64,000 bases of DNA from Breoghania sp. (GCF_030066895.1 NZ_JASJAV010000007.1:105922-169921), one strand, 5' to 3'; shown: positions 51,911 to 63,343, counted from the first letter of the stretch. Translations and numbers: made by a program. The notes: generated by a model from the sequence alone, not told the origin.

Positions 51911-53443
51911 TTACGCTGCGAAAGTCTTGGCGAAGTGCTCGACGGCCGACTTCAGCTTGCCGGTCAGTTCGTCGTTCAACGCCTTCTTTTCCCAGATCTC
52001 GTCAAGCAGGCTGGCCTGCTCGCCACGCATGTAGGTGAGAAGGCCCTGCTCGAAGGCGCCGACCTTGTCCACCGGCAGCTTGTCGAGATAGCCGTTCACG
52101 CCGGCATAGATCACGGCAACCTGTTCCTGCGTCTTCAGCGGCGAGAACTGCGGCTGCTTCAGAAGCTCGGTCAGACGGGCACCACGGTTCAGCAGGCACT
52201 GGGTAGTGGCGTCCAGATCGGAGCCGAACTGCGCAAACGCCGCCATTTCGCGGTACTGCGCCAGCTCGCCCTTAATCGGACCGGCCACCTGCTTCATCTC
52301 TTTGACCTGGGCCGAAGAGCCCACGCGCGACACCGACAGACCGACGTTCACCGCCGGGCGGATGCCCTGGAAGAACAGATCCGTCTCGAGGAAGATCTGG
52401 CCGTCGGTGATGGAGATGACGTTGGTCGGGATGTAGGCCGACACGTCGTTCGCCTGGGTCTCGATGACGGGAAGCGCGGTCAGCGAACCGGAGCCGTGTT
52501 TCTCGTTGAGCTTCGCCGAACGCTCCAGCAGACGGGAGTGCAGGTAGAAGACGTCGCCCGGGAACGCTTCACGTCCCGGCGGACGACGGAGCAGCAGGGC
52601 CATCTGACGGTAGGCCACGGCCTGCTTGGTCAGATCGTCATAGCCGATCACCGCGTGCATGCCGTTGTCGCGGAAGAACTCGCCCATCGCGCAACCGGCG
52701 AACGGTGCCAGATACTGCATCGGGGCAGGATCGGACGCCGTGGCGGCGACGACGATGGAATATTCCAGAGCGCCGTGATCTTCCAGCGTCTTCACGAACT
52801 GGGCGAACGTGGAACGCTTCTGACCGACCGCGACGTAGATGCAGTAGAGCTTCTGGTGCTCATCGTCGGACTGGTTCAGCGGCTTCTGGTTGAGGAAGGT
52901 GTCGAGGATGATCGCGGTCTTGCCGGTCTGGCGGTCACCGATGATCAGCTCGCGCTGACCGCGACCGACCGGGATGAGCGCATCGACGGCCTTCAGACCG
53001 GTCGACATCGGCTCATGCACCGACTTGCGCGGCAGAATGCCCGGCGCCTTCACGTCCACGCGGCGGCGCTCGTCCGATTCGATCGGGCCCTTGCCGTCGA
53101 TCGGGCTGCCGAGACCGTCGACAACGCGGCCGAGAAGGCCCTTGCCGACCGGAACGTCCACGATGGCGCCCGTGCGCTTGACCGTGTCACCTTCCTTAAT
53201 CGTCCGGTCGTTACCGAAGATAACGACACCGACATTATCCGCCTCAAGGTTCAGCGCCATGCCCCGGATACCGCCCGGGAACTCGACCATCTCGCCGGCC
53301 TGCACATTGTCCAGACCGTAGACGCGGGCAATGCCGTCACCGACGGACAGCACCTGGCCAACCTCGGAAACTTCGGCTTCTTGACCGAAATTCTTGATCT
53401 GCTCCTTGAGGATGGCGGAGATTTCCGCGGCCCGAATATCCAT
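51911..53443 (-). CDS. atpA: ATP synthase F1 alpha subunit
   Basis: An intact 510-residue subunit: [20 protein letters not shown], Walker [36 protein letters not shown] loop ([20 protein letters not shown]), [20 protein letters not shown] and [16 protein letters not shown] with the catalytic arginine finger. Its start overlaps the atpH stop by one base. Confidence 0.97.
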   Translation of the reverse strand: MDIRAAEISAILKEQIKNFGQEAEVSEVGQVLSVGDGIARVYGLDNVQAGEMVEFPGGIRGMALNLEADNVGVVIFGNDRTIKEGDTVKRTGAIVDVPVGKGLLGRVVDGLGSPIDGKGPIESDERRRVDVKAPGILPRKSVHEPMSTGLKAVDALIPVGRGQRELIIGDRQTGKTAIILDTFLNQKPLNQSDDEHQKLYCIYVAVGQKRSTFAQFVKTLEDHGALEYSIVVAATASDPAPMQYLAPFAGCAMGEFFRDNGMHAVIGYDDLTKQAVAYRQMALLLRRPPGREAFPGDVFYLHSRLLERSAKLNEKHGSGSLTALPVIETQANDVSAYIPTNVISITDGQIFLETDLFFQGIRPAVNVGLSVSRVGSSAQVKEMKQVAGPIKGELAQYREMAAFAQFGSDLDATTQCLLNRGARLTELLKQPQFSPLKTQEQVAVIYAGVNGYLDKLPVDKVGAFEQGLLTYMRGEQASLLDEIWEKKALNDELTGKLKSAVEHFAKTFAA

Positions 53444-54027
53444 CAGCCGACCTCTTTCATCGCAATTTTGAGAGAATTCAAGCGGGTCCGCAGGGATGTA
53501 TCAATCATCCGGCTGCCGACCTTAACGATAAGACCGCCGATCAGAGAAGGATCGACGGTTGCATTGATCTTCACGTTCTTGCCCACCGCCTTCTTCAAGA
53601 CGGCCTTGAGGGCATCGACATTCGCATCGCTAAGCTCGGCGGCGGAAACGACACTGGCCGTCACCTCGCCGCGAGAGGCGGCTGCGAGCTCATGGAAACC
53701 GCGAAACATGTCGGGAAGCGTGAACAGGCGGCCATTCGATGCCACCAGTTTGACGAAATTGGCGGTCAAACCACCAATACCGGCCTTCTCCAGAACCGCG
53801 CCCATGGCGCCGATCTGCTCTTCGGCGGAAAATGACGGGCTCTCGACGAGCCGCATCAAATCTTCGCTTTCGCCGAGAAGCTTCTCTACAGCGGCGATGT
53901 CGGCCTCCGTCGCTTTCACCGCCTTCTGCTCTTCGGCAAGGTCGAAAAGAGCGGAGGCGTACCGCTTCGCAACACCTGAGACGAGGGAGTGGTTGTCTGT
54001 CACCGTGTCCGTGCTCTGCTGACGCAC
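53443..54027 (-). CDS. atpH: ATP synthase F1 delta subunit
   Basis: An intact 194-residue peripheral-stalk subunit: [20 protein letters not shown] at the N-terminal helical domain, [20 protein letters not shown] in the middle, and [20 protein letters not shown] at the C-terminus, the classic OSCP/delta signature. First gene of the F1 operon; a later ATG is unlikely to be the start because homology begins near residue 15. Confidence 0.96.
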   Translation of the reverse strand: MRQQSTDTVTDNHSLVSGVAKRYASALFDLAEEQKAVKATEADIAAVEKLLGESEDLMRLVESPSFSAEEQIGAMGAVLEKAGIGGLTANFVKLVASNGRLFTLPDMFRGFHELAAASRGEVTASVVSAAELSDANVDALKAVLKKAVGKNVKINATVDPSLIGGLIVKVGSRMIDTSLRTRLNSLKIAMKEVG

Positions 54028-54308
54028 GTCAAATGCCCACCCAGACGCATTCCCTGGGTAGGGATCTGAATTTAAAGGAATATTTCTGGCACCACGCCCC
54101 CTGTCCGAGCCCGCACCGCCAAAGTCGGGCTTCGCATAACATAGTGATGACGGGTGCGCAACATTACCGGTGCCATGGAATAGGGAGAATCACGCCATTC
54201 CTCGACCAAAGACGTAGATATCCCCGCAAGACTTCTCCCTGGGGCAGAGCGACGACAAGCTGCTCCCCTTGCGTTGCCGGGGTCCCTCCGCCTGCCTGAA
54301 ATTTCCCA

Positions 54309-56501
54309 TCACATGAAACTTTGGGGGTCGACATCGACCTGCACACGAATCTGGCCGCGCGGCTTCGGGGCCGCCTCAAGCCAGGCGCGCAGCCAGGCCT
54401 GCATGTCGAAACCGCGCACCGTCTGGACGAGAAAACGCTGGCGATGACGGCCGCGCACCAGCGCCAGCGGGGCATCCGCGGGGCCCAGAACCATGACGTG
54501 CCGATCGACCAATGTGGCGGCCACGCGCGCGAGCACGCGAGCATATCCTTCCGCCTCGCCGCGTTCGGGCGCAGACACGATAATCGCTGCCAAACGGCCG
54601 AAAGGCGGCAGTCCGGCGGAGCGGCGCGCGGCGATTTCCTCCTGATAGAACTGATTGTGATCGCCGGATAAAAGCGCCTGCAGCACTGGGTTTTCCGGTG
54701 CATACGTCTGCAGGAAAGCGAGGCCGCCGCCGCCGATACGGCCCGCACGGCCGGTCACCTGCGCCAGAAGCTGGAAAGTCTTTTCCGCCGCCCTCGGGTC
54801 GCCGTTGGCCAGCCCTAGATCCGCATCGACCACGCCGACGAGCCGCATCAGCGGGAAATTGTGGCCCTTGGCGACGAGCTGGGTGCCGATGACGATATCG
54901 ACCTCGCCGTCCTCCACCATCTTCAGTTCCTGGCGCATGCGTTCGGGCGTGGTGAAACTGTCGGAGGAGAGAACCAAACTTCGCGCTTCGGGAAAAAGTT
55001 CGTTCACCTCCTCCGCGATCCGCTCCACGCCCGGCCCGCACGCCACCAGCGAATCGGCTGCACCGCAGGACAGGCAGACGTCCGGGCGTCGTTCCTCGTG
55101 GCTGCAATGGTGGCAGACGAGCTTGCCTCGAAAACGGTGTTCGACCAGCCAGGCGGAGCAATTGGGACACTGGAACCGGTGGCCGCAATGGCGGCACAAC
55201 GTCAGCGGGGCATAGCCGCGCCGGTTCAGGAACAGCAGGCTCTGGGCCTTGTCTTCCAGCGCTTCGTTCATGGCGGTGATGAGTTTCGGCGCCAGCCAGT
55301 GTCCGTGCTCGGGCCCCTCGTTGCGCATGTCGACGGCGGTCAGCGTCGGCATTTCCGCGCCCGACGCGCGCTCTTCCAGCACGATGCGCTGATAGCGTCC
55401 GGCCTCTGCATTCACCCGGCTTTCGACGGACGGCGTAGCGGAGGACAGGATGACCGGAAAATGCGAGAGATGGCCGCGCACCACCGCCATGTCGCGGGCC
55501 GAATAGGGCACGCGATCATCCTGCTTGAAGGCTGAATCGTGCTCTTCGTCGACCACGATCAGGCCGAGATCGCGATAGGGCAGAAACAGGGCGGAGCGCG
55601 CGCCGACGACCACCTTGGCCTCGCCGAAGGCGATGTCACGCCAGGTCCGCGCGCGTTTTTTGGCCGAAAGTTCGGAATGCCATTCGACCGGCCGCCCGCC
55701 GAATCGGGCCTCGAATCGGTCGAGAAACTGGTTGGTGAGCGCGATTTCCGGCAAGAGCACCACAGCCTGACGACCCTTGCGCAACACTTTCGCCACCACC
55801 TCGAAATAGACCTCGGTCTTGCCTGAGCCGGTGACGCCGTCGATCAGGGTGACGGAAAATCCGTCCTTGGCGGAGGCTCGGATTTCCTCCACCGCGCGGG
55901 CCTGGGCCGGGGTGAAGGTCGGGCCCGACTTTTCCGGATCGAGCTGCGGCAGGCGGGGCCTTGGAAGGGTGACGCTTGCCAGCGTTCCGTGTTCGATCAA
56001 CCCGTCGACGACGCCGGGACTGACACCGACCTCTCCCGCAAGCGCCGACTTGGTCCAGCCGGTCGGAGTCTCCTGCAAAATATCCAGCACGTGGGCCCGA
56101 GCGGGTGTCATGCGCGCGGGCGGATCTCCGGCAAGCGCCACGCCCTTGACCGGCGGTTCCGGCTCCAGCGCATCGCGCACGCGCAGAACCATGCGCAGCA
56201 CCATGCCGGGCGCCGCCAACGTCCAATTGGCCACCCATTCCACGAATCGGCGCAAATCCTCGGAAATCGGCGGCACGTCGAAGACGCGCTCGATATTGCG
56301 CAGGCGCTTGGAATCGATGGAGGTATCGGCCTCGCCGTCCCAGACGGCGCCGATGACCTTGCGCGGACCGACCGGGACCTCGACAATCGAGCCCGGACGC
56401 ACGTCGACCCCGTTGGGCACGCGGTAGGACCACGCGCCTTCCACGGCCACGGGCACGAGGACCGGGACGATTCGTTCTGGTGGTTCTGGTTCGAAGAGCA
56501 C
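54309..56501 (-). CDS. priA: Primosomal protein N' (replication restart helicase PriA)
   Basis: An intact 730-residue helicase. N-terminal 3'-DNA-binding domain ([20 protein letters not shown]), winged helix, Walker [25 protein letters not shown] box [20 protein letters not shown], and eight zinc-binding cysteines in [37 protein letters not shown]. Motifs V/VI are [20 protein letters not shown] and [12 protein letters not shown]. The start used is a GTG at 56501; CTG 56510 would add LNA, matching MNAVL-type starts of relatives. Reloads DnaB at stalled forks. Confidence 0.95.
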   Translation of the reverse strand: MLFEPEPPERIVPVLVPVAVEGAWSYRVPNGVDVRPGSIVEVPVGPRKVIGAVWDGEADTSIDSKRLRNIERVFDVPPISEDLRRFVEWVANWTLAAPGMVLRMVLRVRDALEPEPPVKGVALAGDPPARMTPARAHVLDILQETPTGWTKSALAGEVGVSPGVVDGLIEHGTLASVTLPRPRLPQLDPEKSGPTFTPAQARAVEEIRASAKDGFSVTLIDGVTGSGKTEVYFEVVAKVLRKGRQAVVLLPEIALTNQFLDRFEARFGGRPVEWHSELSAKKRARTWRDIAFGEAKVVVGARSALFLPYRDLGLIVVDEEHDSAFKQDDRVPYSARDMAVVRGHLSHFPVILSSATPSVESRVNAEAGRYQRIVLEERASGAEMPTLTAVDMRNEGPEHGHWLAPKLITAMNEALEDKAQSLLFLNRRGYAPLTLCRHCGHRFQCPNCSAWLVEHRFRGKLVCHHCSHEERRPDVCLSCGAADSLVACGPGVERIAEEVNELFPEARSLVLSSDSFTTPERMRQELKMVEDGEVDIVIGTQLVAKGHNFPLMRLVGVVDADLGLANGDPRAAEKTFQLLAQVTGRAGRIGGGGLAFLQTYAPENPVLQALLSGDHNQFYQEEIAARRSAGLPPFGRLAAIIVSAPERGEAEGYARVLARVAATLVDRHVMVLGPADAPLALVRGRHRQRFLVQTVRGFDMQAWLRAWLEAAPKPRGQIRVQVDVDPQSFM

Positions 56502-56631
56502 GGCATTCAGCGTTTCGAGGTCACAAGTTAGCCGAATCGGGATGCGATTTGCATCCGACTACGTTAAAGCAAGCACGAAAGACCGTCAGGCGACCTTCAC
56601 CCCGGTTAGCCCAACAGGAGCCCCCGCGCCC

Positions 56632-57280
56632 ATGAAATTCTTCGTCGACACAGCCGACATTGCCGAAATCCGTGAACTGGCCGAGATCAGCCTCTTGGAC
56701 GGCGTCACCACCAATTCCTCGCTTATCCTGAAGTCCGGACGGCCGTTCAAGGAGACAATCGCGGAAATCTGCGAAGTGGTCGACGGCCCGGTCTCCGCCG
56801 AAGTCACCACCACCGAAGCGGATGCGATGATCGAGAAAGGCCGACTGCTCGCCAAGATCGCCGACAATGTGGCGATCAAGCTGCCGCTGACGCTGGACGG
56901 CCTCAAGGCCTGCCGCGTTCTGACGGACGAAGGGCCACATGGTCGACGTCACGCTCTGCTTCTCCGCCAACCAGGCGCTGCTCGCGGCCAAGGCGGGGGC
57001 GACCTTCGTGTCTCCCTTCATCGGCCGTCTCGATGACCTCGGCGTCGACGGCATGAAGCTGATCCGCGAGATCCGCACCATCTACGACAATTACGAGATG
57101 CTCGACACCGAGATCCTCGCCGCCTCGATCCGCAGCGTCGATCACGTCAAGCAGGCCGCCCTCATCGGCGCCGACGTGGCAACGATCCCGCCCGCCGTTC
57201 TCAAGAGCCTCGTCAAGCACGCACTTACCGACAAGGGCCTGGAACAGTTCCTGGCCGACTGGGGCAAGACCATTCTGTAA
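56632..57280 (+). pseudogene. tal: Transaldolase (TalC/FSA type), one frameshift
   Basis: ATG 56632 with an AGGAG site. The first half is intact: [36 protein letters not shown], and [20 protein letters not shown]. At about 56930 an extra G or C (GACGAAGGGCCAC for GACGAAGGCCAC) shifts the frame. The second half continues as [40 protein letters not shown] and [20 protein letters not shown]. The full 216-217-residue barrel of the small transaldolase group is present apart from that base. The Schiff-base lysine sits in VAIKLPL. Pentose-phosphate enzyme; divergent from priA, a common alphaproteobacterial arrangement. Confidence 0.88.
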
Positions 57281-57377
57281 GATCGGTTCGATCCGCACGT
57301 TTTCAAAAGCCGTTGGCGCTCCCGGGTGCCAGCAACTTTTTGATGCGCGACGGAAAGTGAAGCGGCGGCTTCAGGGC

Positions 57378-57517
57378 GTGTGGCCCATCCTTCGAGACGG
57401 CCCTGCGGGCCTCCTCAGGATGACGTTATCGTGGGGTTGGTTCGCTGAAATCCCAGCAACACCCACAACGTCATCCTGAGGAGGTCGCGCAAGCGACCGT
57501 CTCGAAGGATGAGCCGC
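57378..57517. repeat. Palindromic interspersed repeat, copy B
   Basis: A 140-base element with the same ends as 30005-30150 (GTGTGGCCCATCCTTCGAGA to TCTCGAAGGATGAGC) and the inner TCCTCAGGATGACGTTATCG / CAACGTCATCCTGAGGA. The hairpin tips differ (GGCCCTGCGGGCC here), so only the arms are conserved. Confidence 0.88.
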
Positions 57518-57548
57518 AAGCTCCGCCCCCTCCCCCATCACACCCCGC

Positions 57549-58067
57549 TCAGACCTCTCTGCTCACCTCCAGTTCCAGCAGGGCCTCGATGAACCGCGCG
57601 GTGAGATCCGCAAAGCGCATCCGGTCCTCCTCGCTCCACTTCGCCAGCAGGTGCTCCAGCCGTTCAAGCCGCACGTCACGCATGGCCGCGCATTGCGCAA
57701 TGCCGTGCTCGGTCGCCTCGAACAGCGCGCTGCGCCCGTCGGCGGGATTGGCGCGACGGCGTGCGTAGCCGTTCTTCTCCACTGCCGCGATCTGACGGGT
57801 CACCGTGGAATGGTCGAGGACAAGTTCGCTCGCCAGCTCGCCACTGGTGCGCGGGCCGTCAAGCAATCTCAGCATCAGCAGATAATGCGCCCGCTCCATC
57901 GGATAGTCCCGCCGGCGGTAGATGCCGTCCAGCATGCGCACCAGCAGCGCCAGATCCGGCTCCAGACGGAGGATCGCAGGCGAAACTGCGTCGTCACGGC
58001 TGGACAGTTCAGGGGCGTTCGGATCAGGGACGGTCGGGTCGGTGGGAGAGCTCATGCGGTCGTCCAT
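57549..58067 (-). CDS. MarR-family transcriptional regulator
   Basis: An intact protein of about 172 residues. Winged helix-turn-helix: RAHYLLMLRLLDGPRTSGEL, ASELVLDHSTVTRQIAAVEK and the wing NGYARRRANPADGRSALFEA. Divergent from the MFS-Usp gene, with a palindrome TTGTATAGTACAA in the shared gap, so it probably represses that gene. Start ATG 58067; a second in-frame ATG is at 58055. Confidence 0.87.
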   Translation of the reverse strand: MDDRMSSPTDPTVPDPNAPELSSRDDAVSPAILRLEPDLALLVRMLDGIYRRRDYPMERAHYLLMLRLLDGPRTSGELASELVLDHSTVTRQIAAVEKNGYARRRANPADGRSALFEATEHGIAQCAAMRDVRLERLEHLLAKWSEEDRMRFADLTARFIEALLELEVSREV

Positions 58068-58078
58068 TTCATTTTTAT

Positions 58079-58091
58079 TTGTATAGTACAA
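58079..58091. promoter_or_regulatory. MarR-type operator between marR and the MFS-Usp gene
   Basis: TTGTATAGTACAA is a palindrome (TTGTA-TAG-TACAA), 12 bases upstream of the marR start, in the size range of MarR-family sites. Confidence 0.6.
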
Positions 58092-58180
58092 CTTGATTGT
58101 GCGCGAACATCGGGTAAGTTCCGCGTCTCCACCAATTCTCCTATTCCGGATCTGCCCAGATATCTTCCCCCGCCCATCGC

Positions 58181-59865
58181 GATGCGGAGACGGCCTCCGC
58201 CGCGCCGTCGTCAACCGCCAGTTTCTTCGCCCAGCCCAAGGCTGTCTGGGCAACGACGTTTGCCTGTGTCGTCGGCTTCATTTCGATCGGTCTCGTCGAC
58301 CCGATCCTGACCTCCATCGCCACCGGCCTCAACGCCTCCGCCAACCAGGTCTCGCTGCTGTTCACCAGCTACTTCCTCGTCACTTCGGTGGTGATGCTGG
58401 TGACGGGTTGGGTTTCCAGCCGGCTCGGCAGCCGCCTGACGCTGATCCTCGGCGCGGCGCTGATCGTCGTCTTCGTAGGGCTTGCGGGCACATCGAATTC
58501 GGTGCTCGAACTCGTCAACTTCCGCGCCGGCTGGGGCCTCGGCAACGCTTTCTTCGTGGTCACGGCGCTTTCGGTCATCGTTGCGGTGGCGCGTGGGGGA
58601 ACGGGCTCGGCCGTGCTGCTCTACGAGGCAGCCATCGACCTCGGCCTTTCCGTCGGACCGCTGATCGGGGCGGCACTCGGCGCCCATTCATGGCGCTGGC
58701 CGTTCTTCGGCACCGCGACGCTGATGGCGATCGGCCTCATAGCCATCCTGATGTTCCTGCCCGACCAGCCGAAACCCGCAAGGAAGGTCTCGCTTACCGC
58801 GCCTGTCCGCGCGCTTGCGCATCCGGGGCTGTTCACGGTCTCGCTCTCCGGTTTCTTCTACTATTACGCCTTCTTCACGGTGCTGGCCTTCGCCCCCTTC
58901 GTGCTGAACATGTCGGCCCATGCGGTCGGGCTGATCTTCTTCGGCTGGGGACTGCTGTTCGCGGTCTTCTCCGTCCTCGTCGCGCCACGCGTGGAGGCCC
59001 GTTTTGGGCTCCTGCCGGTGATCTACACCGCGCTCGCCATCCTTGCCGTGCTGCTCGTCGTGATGGGCGTGTCCGCGCCGGGCGTCGTCGCCGTCTGCGT
59101 TGTCATCTCCGGCGCGGTGATAGGGCTGATCAACACCTATTTCACCGAGCTTGCGCTGGAGGTTTCCGATGTGCCCCGCCCGGTGGCATCGGCCGGATAC
59201 AACTTCCTGCGCTGCTTCGCCGGCGTCATCGCTCCCTTCCTAGCGCCGACGATCGCGGAGCATGTCGGCGTCACCGCCACCTTCGCCGTGGCGGCCATCG
59301 CCGCTCTCATCGCACCGGCGATCATCCTTGTGCGGCGGCGCACGATCATCGCCGAGCAGGCGGCGGAGCCGGGCGAGATCCGTCCCGCGACAACGGTGCT
59401 GGCCGCCATCGACGGCACGTCCGCCGATCTTCCCGTGATCGCCCGCGCCATCGAGATCGCGCGCCCGCTGTATGCGGAAATCCTCGCTATCCACGTGCGC
59501 ATGAGCGAGGTCTTCGCAGAAGGCGGCGCGGAGATCGAAGCCGCAGCAGACGCCGAGCGCGCCGTCGCGGCCGCCCTGAAACGCATCGCGCAGGCCGGGC
59601 TCACCGGGCGCGGCAGATCCTGAAGGCGGCGGCCGGTGCCGCTCCCCGCCAGGTTTCGGCGCAAGCCTGCCACCATGGCGTGCGCTATCTCGTTCTGGGC
59701 GCCCCGCATACGGGCGGTATCGGTGATATGGTCCACGGCTCCTTCACCGTCGCGATGGCGAGCGAGGCGGGATCAGGACCGGAACTGGTGATCGTGCAGG
59801 GCGAGACGGATGGGCGGGACAGGCAGGCCGCCCCCGGTTCGGCGGTCCCCGTTCCCTCGGCCTGA
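58181..59865 (+). pseudogene. MFS transporter fused to a UspA-like domain, start unclear and one frameshift
   Basis: The conserved frame begins about 58181 (DAETASAAPSSTASFFAQPK) without an ATG in frame after the TAA at 58115, so the start codon is lost or shifted. Twelve helices follow, with MFS motif A after the second helix (TGWVSSRLGSRLTLILGAAL) and GLGNAFFVVTALSVIVAVAR in the fourth. From about 59390 a universal-stress domain begins: TTVLAAIDGTSADLPVIARA, EILAIHVRMSEVFAEG. A shift near 59610 leads to ILKAAAGAAPRQVSAQACHH and VRYLVLGAPHTGGIGDMVHG, the second half of the Usp fold. Fusions of transporter and Usp occur in a few bacteria; the substrate is unknown. Confidence 0.72.
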
Positions 59866-59954
59866 AGCAGGCGGTAACGAGAGCCGGCTTGTGATGCGCG
59901 TGGAGCTTTGCGACCCTTGTTCGACATTGAGTCGCATCGAGATCGCGCATCACC

Positions 59955-60902
59955 ATGAACCAGATTGAAGCCCCCCTCGTTATCGCCGAACCGGCGCTCA
60001 TGCGCCTGGTAGCGCAGTGGCTCGACCATCTGGGCTCGGAGCGGCGGCTCGCCGACAAGACGCTGACCGCTTATGAGCGCGATGTCAGCCAGTTCCTCTC
60101 CTTTCTGACTCTGCATCTGGGCGGTGCGCCCGGTCCGGATGCGATCGCGCGTCTCACGCCCGCCGATATCCGCGCCTTCTTTGCCCGCCGTCGGATGGAC
60201 GGGGCGGGTGCGCGCACGCTGGCGCGCGGTCTGGCGGGCTTGCGCTCCTTCCTGAGCTATCTGGAAAAGCAGGGCCTCGCCAATGCGGCGACGATCCGGG
60301 CAGTGCGCGCCCCGCGCCAGCCCAAGACGCTGCCCAAACCGCTGACGGCGGACGAGGCCGCACGCGTGGTCGATCCGGGACAGGCCCTTGAGGAGGAGCC
60401 GTGGATCGCGGCACGCGATGCCGCCGTGCTCACCCTGCTCTACGGTTGCGGTCTGCGTATTTCGGAAGCTCTCGGCCTGACCAGGGCGGAGGCGCCGACC
60501 CACGAGACTCGAACGCTCAGGATCGTCGGCAAGGGCGGCAAGGAACGGATCGTGCCGGTTCTGCCGGTCGTGGGCGAGGCGGTGGAGCACTATCTGGAGA
60601 TCTGCCCCTTTGCGATCGACGCCGACGGCGCGCTTTTTCGCGGCGCGCGCGGAGGGCCGTTGAACGCACGGATGATCCAGCTCGCCATGCAGCGCCTGCG
60701 TGGGGCGCTCGGGCTGCCGGACACGGCGACACCGCACGCCCTGCGCCATTCCTTCGCCACGCATCTTCTGGCGGGCGGAGGGGATCTCAGGACCATTCAG
60801 GAACTGCTCGGCCATGCCAGCCTGTCGACCACCCAGGTCTATACCGGGGTCGATACGGAGCGCCTGGTCGCGATCTATCGCAAGGCGCATCCGCGCGCCT
60901 GA
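59955..60902 (+). CDS. xerC: Tyrosine recombinase XerC
   Basis: An intact 315-residue site-specific recombinase. N-terminal SAM-like domain: LVAQWLDHLGSERRLADKTL and TAYERDVSQFLSFL. Catalytic residues: Arg in LLYGCGLRISEALGLTRAEA, Lys in VGKGGKERIVPVLPVVGE, HxxR in ATPHALRHSFATHLLAGGGD, His in ELLGHASLSTTQVYTGVD with the nucleophile Tyr. Works with XerD at dif to resolve chromosome dimers. Not part of a mobile element here, because the flanks are chromosomal genes. Confidence 0.93.
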   Translation: MNQIEAPLVIAEPALMRLVAQWLDHLGSERRLADKTLTAYERDVSQFLSFLTLHLGGAPGPDAIARLTPADIRAFFARRRMDGAGARTLARGLAGLRSFLSYLEKQGLANAATIRAVRAPRQPKTLPKPLTADEAARVVDPGQALEEEPWIAARDAAVLTLLYGCGLRISEALGLTRAEAPTHETRTLRIVGKGGKERIVPVLPVVGEAVEHYLEICPFAIDADGALFRGARGGPLNARMIQLAMQRLRGALGLPDTATPHALRHSFATHLLAGGGDLRTIQELLGHASLSTTQVYTGVDTERLVAIYRKAHPRA

Positions 60903-61017
60903 AGCCAGTATCACGGACACGAGGTCCTTTTGACGTCGTAAGGTTTGCGTAAACCCCGGTAATTTAAACTAGTGGTAATCGCCGCCGTTGAGGCGGCATG
61001 CCAAGGGAGAAGACCCT

Positions 61018-61579
61018 CATGTTCGGGACTTCGCTAACTAAGCCGGCTAGCCTGTTTACGGCAGCGACGCTCACCTTGGCCGGCTCGATCTCGACTGCTT
61101 GGCTGATGTGGCCGGAACCGACGGAAGCCGAAGCCATCGCTTGTTTCATCGAAGAGACGGGCACCTGGGTCAATCCGCATGCCCGGACAAGGGATGTCAG
61201 CCGTATCCAGGTCGAATCCCAATGCAAGGGCAGCAGGTTTGGTTCACCGGGTGCGCGTGTTCACCAAATGCGCCCCGCGGGATTGCACCTGGGGCTGGGG
61301 CTGGACGGAAGGCTCCAAGCGTGGCAACGGCCATTTCGTCGCCACTTTCTCCACCTTCTCCGCCTATCGGCATGTCGACATGTTGGTGCAGGGAGACCGT
61401 ACGCGCGTCTCGGTGACCTACGACTTCCACAACGACCGCAAGCCGAACGTGCTCGCGACCTACGGACTGCGCCGCGACGACGAGGGCGCGGCGCTCATCC
61501 GACGGCAGCAAGTGCGAGAACACATTGGCGTGAGCCTCTTTCGCGCGCGGATGACGTTGCGTTATCTGCTATCATGTGA
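61018..61579 (+). pseudogene. Secreted or membrane-anchored protein of unknown family, frameshift
   Basis: ATG 61018 gives MFGTSLTKPASLFTAATLTL, a signal or anchor helix, followed by EAEAIACFIEETGTWVNPHA and IQVESQCKG. The frame then shifts near 61235 to HRVRVFTKCAPRDCTWGWGW, VATFSTFSAYRHVDMLVQGD and VSVTYDFHNDRKPNVLATYG. The pattern G-x-W-x-N followed by C-x3-C-x-W-G resembles small periplasmic domains of actinobacteria and proteobacteria for which I know no name. The 3' end is uncertain because the last frame stays open into the next gene. Confidence 0.5.
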
Positions 61580-61607
61580 CAATTCGTCCCAGAGACCGGA
61601 GAATCTC

Positions 61608-61865
61608 ATGTTTCGCACCGCGACGCTCGCGACCCTGACTGCCGCTTTCGCCCTTTCGACCTCTCTCGCCGTCGCCTGCCCCTATTCCAAGATCCAGCAG
61701 ACGACCGAGGCCCCGAAGCCGAACATGTCGACGGCGGCGGATGCCACTGTCGGCGCATCGATCGCCACCCATGACGGCACGGTCAAGTCGTCTGCCGAGG
61801 ACGACAAGGCCCCCCCCCCCAGAACTCCGGCTGCATTGCGCCCCGGCACGACATTTCGGGCGTGA
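61608..61865 (+). CDS. Small secreted protein ending in an 11-C tract
   Basis: ATG 61608 after GGAGAATCTC. An 85-residue product: signal peptide MFRTATLATLTAAFALSTSL ending AVACPYS, then a low-complexity mature part (KIQQTTEAPKPNMSTAADAT and SIATHDGTVKSSAEDDKA). A run of 11 C at 61810-61820 decides the C-terminus: as written it reads PPPRTPAALRPGTTFRA; one base fewer or more would give QNSGCIAPRHDISGVR or another tail. Function unknown. Confidence 0.5.
   Translation: MFRTATLATLTAAFALSTSLAVACPYSKIQQTTEAPKPNMSTAADATVGASIATHDGTVKSSAEDDKAPPPRTPAALRPGTTFRA
61810..61820 (+). repeat. Homopolymer of 11 C
   Basis: Eleven consecutive C residues inside a small secreted-protein gene, by far the longest C-run I noticed in the window. 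Prone to slippage, and equally prone to sequencing error. Confidence 0.9.
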
Positions 61866-61985
61866 GGTGGATATCTCACGTCCCGGTCATCGTTTTCTAT
61901 CTCACCTCGACGGCGCGGGGATAATCGTCGGGATCACCCCCGCGTGCTGTCATCCGAATTGCTGATCGCCTGAACGATCGGGGCG

Positions 61986-63343
61986 TTATTTCACGCCCGG
62001 CGTGCCGTCGAACTTCTTCTCGAGACTGTCCCAGCAATCGATGTAATTGTCCTGCAAGGGCGCCTCGTTGGCGGCAAAGCCCGTCAGGTGCTGGGGAAAG
62101 CGCGTCTCGAACATGAAGCTCATGGTCTCGTCGAGCTTTTCCGGGCCGAGATCGGCGTTGGAAGCGCCCTCAAAAGCGTCCCGGTCGGGGCCGTGCGGCA
62201 GCATCATGTTGTGAAGCGACATGCCGCTGGGCACGAAGCCCTGCGGCTTGGCATCGTAGACGCCGTAGATGTTGCCCATCAGCTCGCTCATGATGTTCTT
62301 GTGATACCAGGGCGGGCGGAAGGAATGTTCCGCCACCATCCAACGCTCGCGGAAGGGCACGAAATCGATATTGGCCGTGCCCGGCTGACCGGAGGGCGCG
62401 GTGAGCACGGTGAAGATCGAGGGATCGAGGTGATCGAACAGAATCGCGCCGACGAGCGAATAGGTCCTCATATCGCACTTGCAGGGCGCGTAATTGCCGT
62501 GCCAGGCGACCACGTCGAGCGGCGAATGGCCGATCTGCGTCGCATGGAAGGCGCCGCACCATTTCACCACCACCGTGCTTTCGACCTCCCGGTCCTCAAA
62601 GGCGGCAACGGGGGTCTTGAAGTCGCGCGGATTGGCCATACAGTTGGCGCCGCTGAGACCTCGGCCGGGCAGATCGAATTTCTGGCCGTAATTCTCGCAG
62701 ACGAAACCGCGCGCCGGACCTTCCAGCACCTCCACCCGATAGATAAGCCCGCGCGGCAGGATGGCGATTTCCTTCGGCTCCAGATCGATCACGCCGAGTT
62801 CCGTGGCAAAGGCAGGCGGCCGGACTGGGGCACCACCAGCAGCTCTGAATCGGCGGAGAAGAAGTACTCGTCCTCCATGGAGCGGGTGACGAGGTAGATG
62901 TGCGCGGCCATGCCGACCTGGGTGTTGACGTCACCGGCTGTCGTCATGGTGCGCATGCCGGTGATCCAGGTCAGCGGGGCATCCGACATCGGCACCGGAT
63001 CCCAGCGATACTGGCCGAGGCTGATCACGTCCGAATCGACATTCGGTGCGCTCTGCCAGTAGGGCACGTCGATCTTCTTAAACCGGCCGGTATGCTTGAC
63101 GGAGGGACGGATGCGATAGCACTAGGTCCGCTCGTTCTGGCCGCGCGGGGCGGTGAACGCCGTACCAGAAAGCTGCTCGGCGTAGAGGCCGTAATTGCGT
63201 TTCTGCGGGCTGTTCTGGCCCTGGGGCAGTGCACTGGGTAGAGCCTCGGTCTCGAAATCGTTGCCGAAGCCCGGCATGTAGGCGGCATGCGGACCCTGGG
63301 TCGCTTGCGGCGTCGCCCTGGCAACGGTGTGGAGTTCGTTCAT
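61986..63343 (-). pseudogene. hmgA: Homogentisate 1,2-dioxygenase, amber stop and frameshift
   Basis: ATG 63343 starts [20 protein letters not shown], with the family motif [20 protein letters not shown] and [14 protein letters not shown], then TAG at 63124-63122 in place of the conserved Trp, [18 protein letters not shown] and onward. Near 62815 a one-base shift separates [10 protein letters not shown] from [18 protein letters not shown]. The catalytic half is intact: [40 protein letters not shown] and [30 protein letters not shown] (Fe ligands His/Glu/His). About 452 residues. Opens the aromatic ring in tyrosine and phenylalanine breakdown. Confidence 0.9.

Noticed and set aside
59955..60902. 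Integrase of a genomic island
   Set aside because: The recombinase has XerC features and chromosomal neighbours, with no attachment-site repeats or phage genes nearby.
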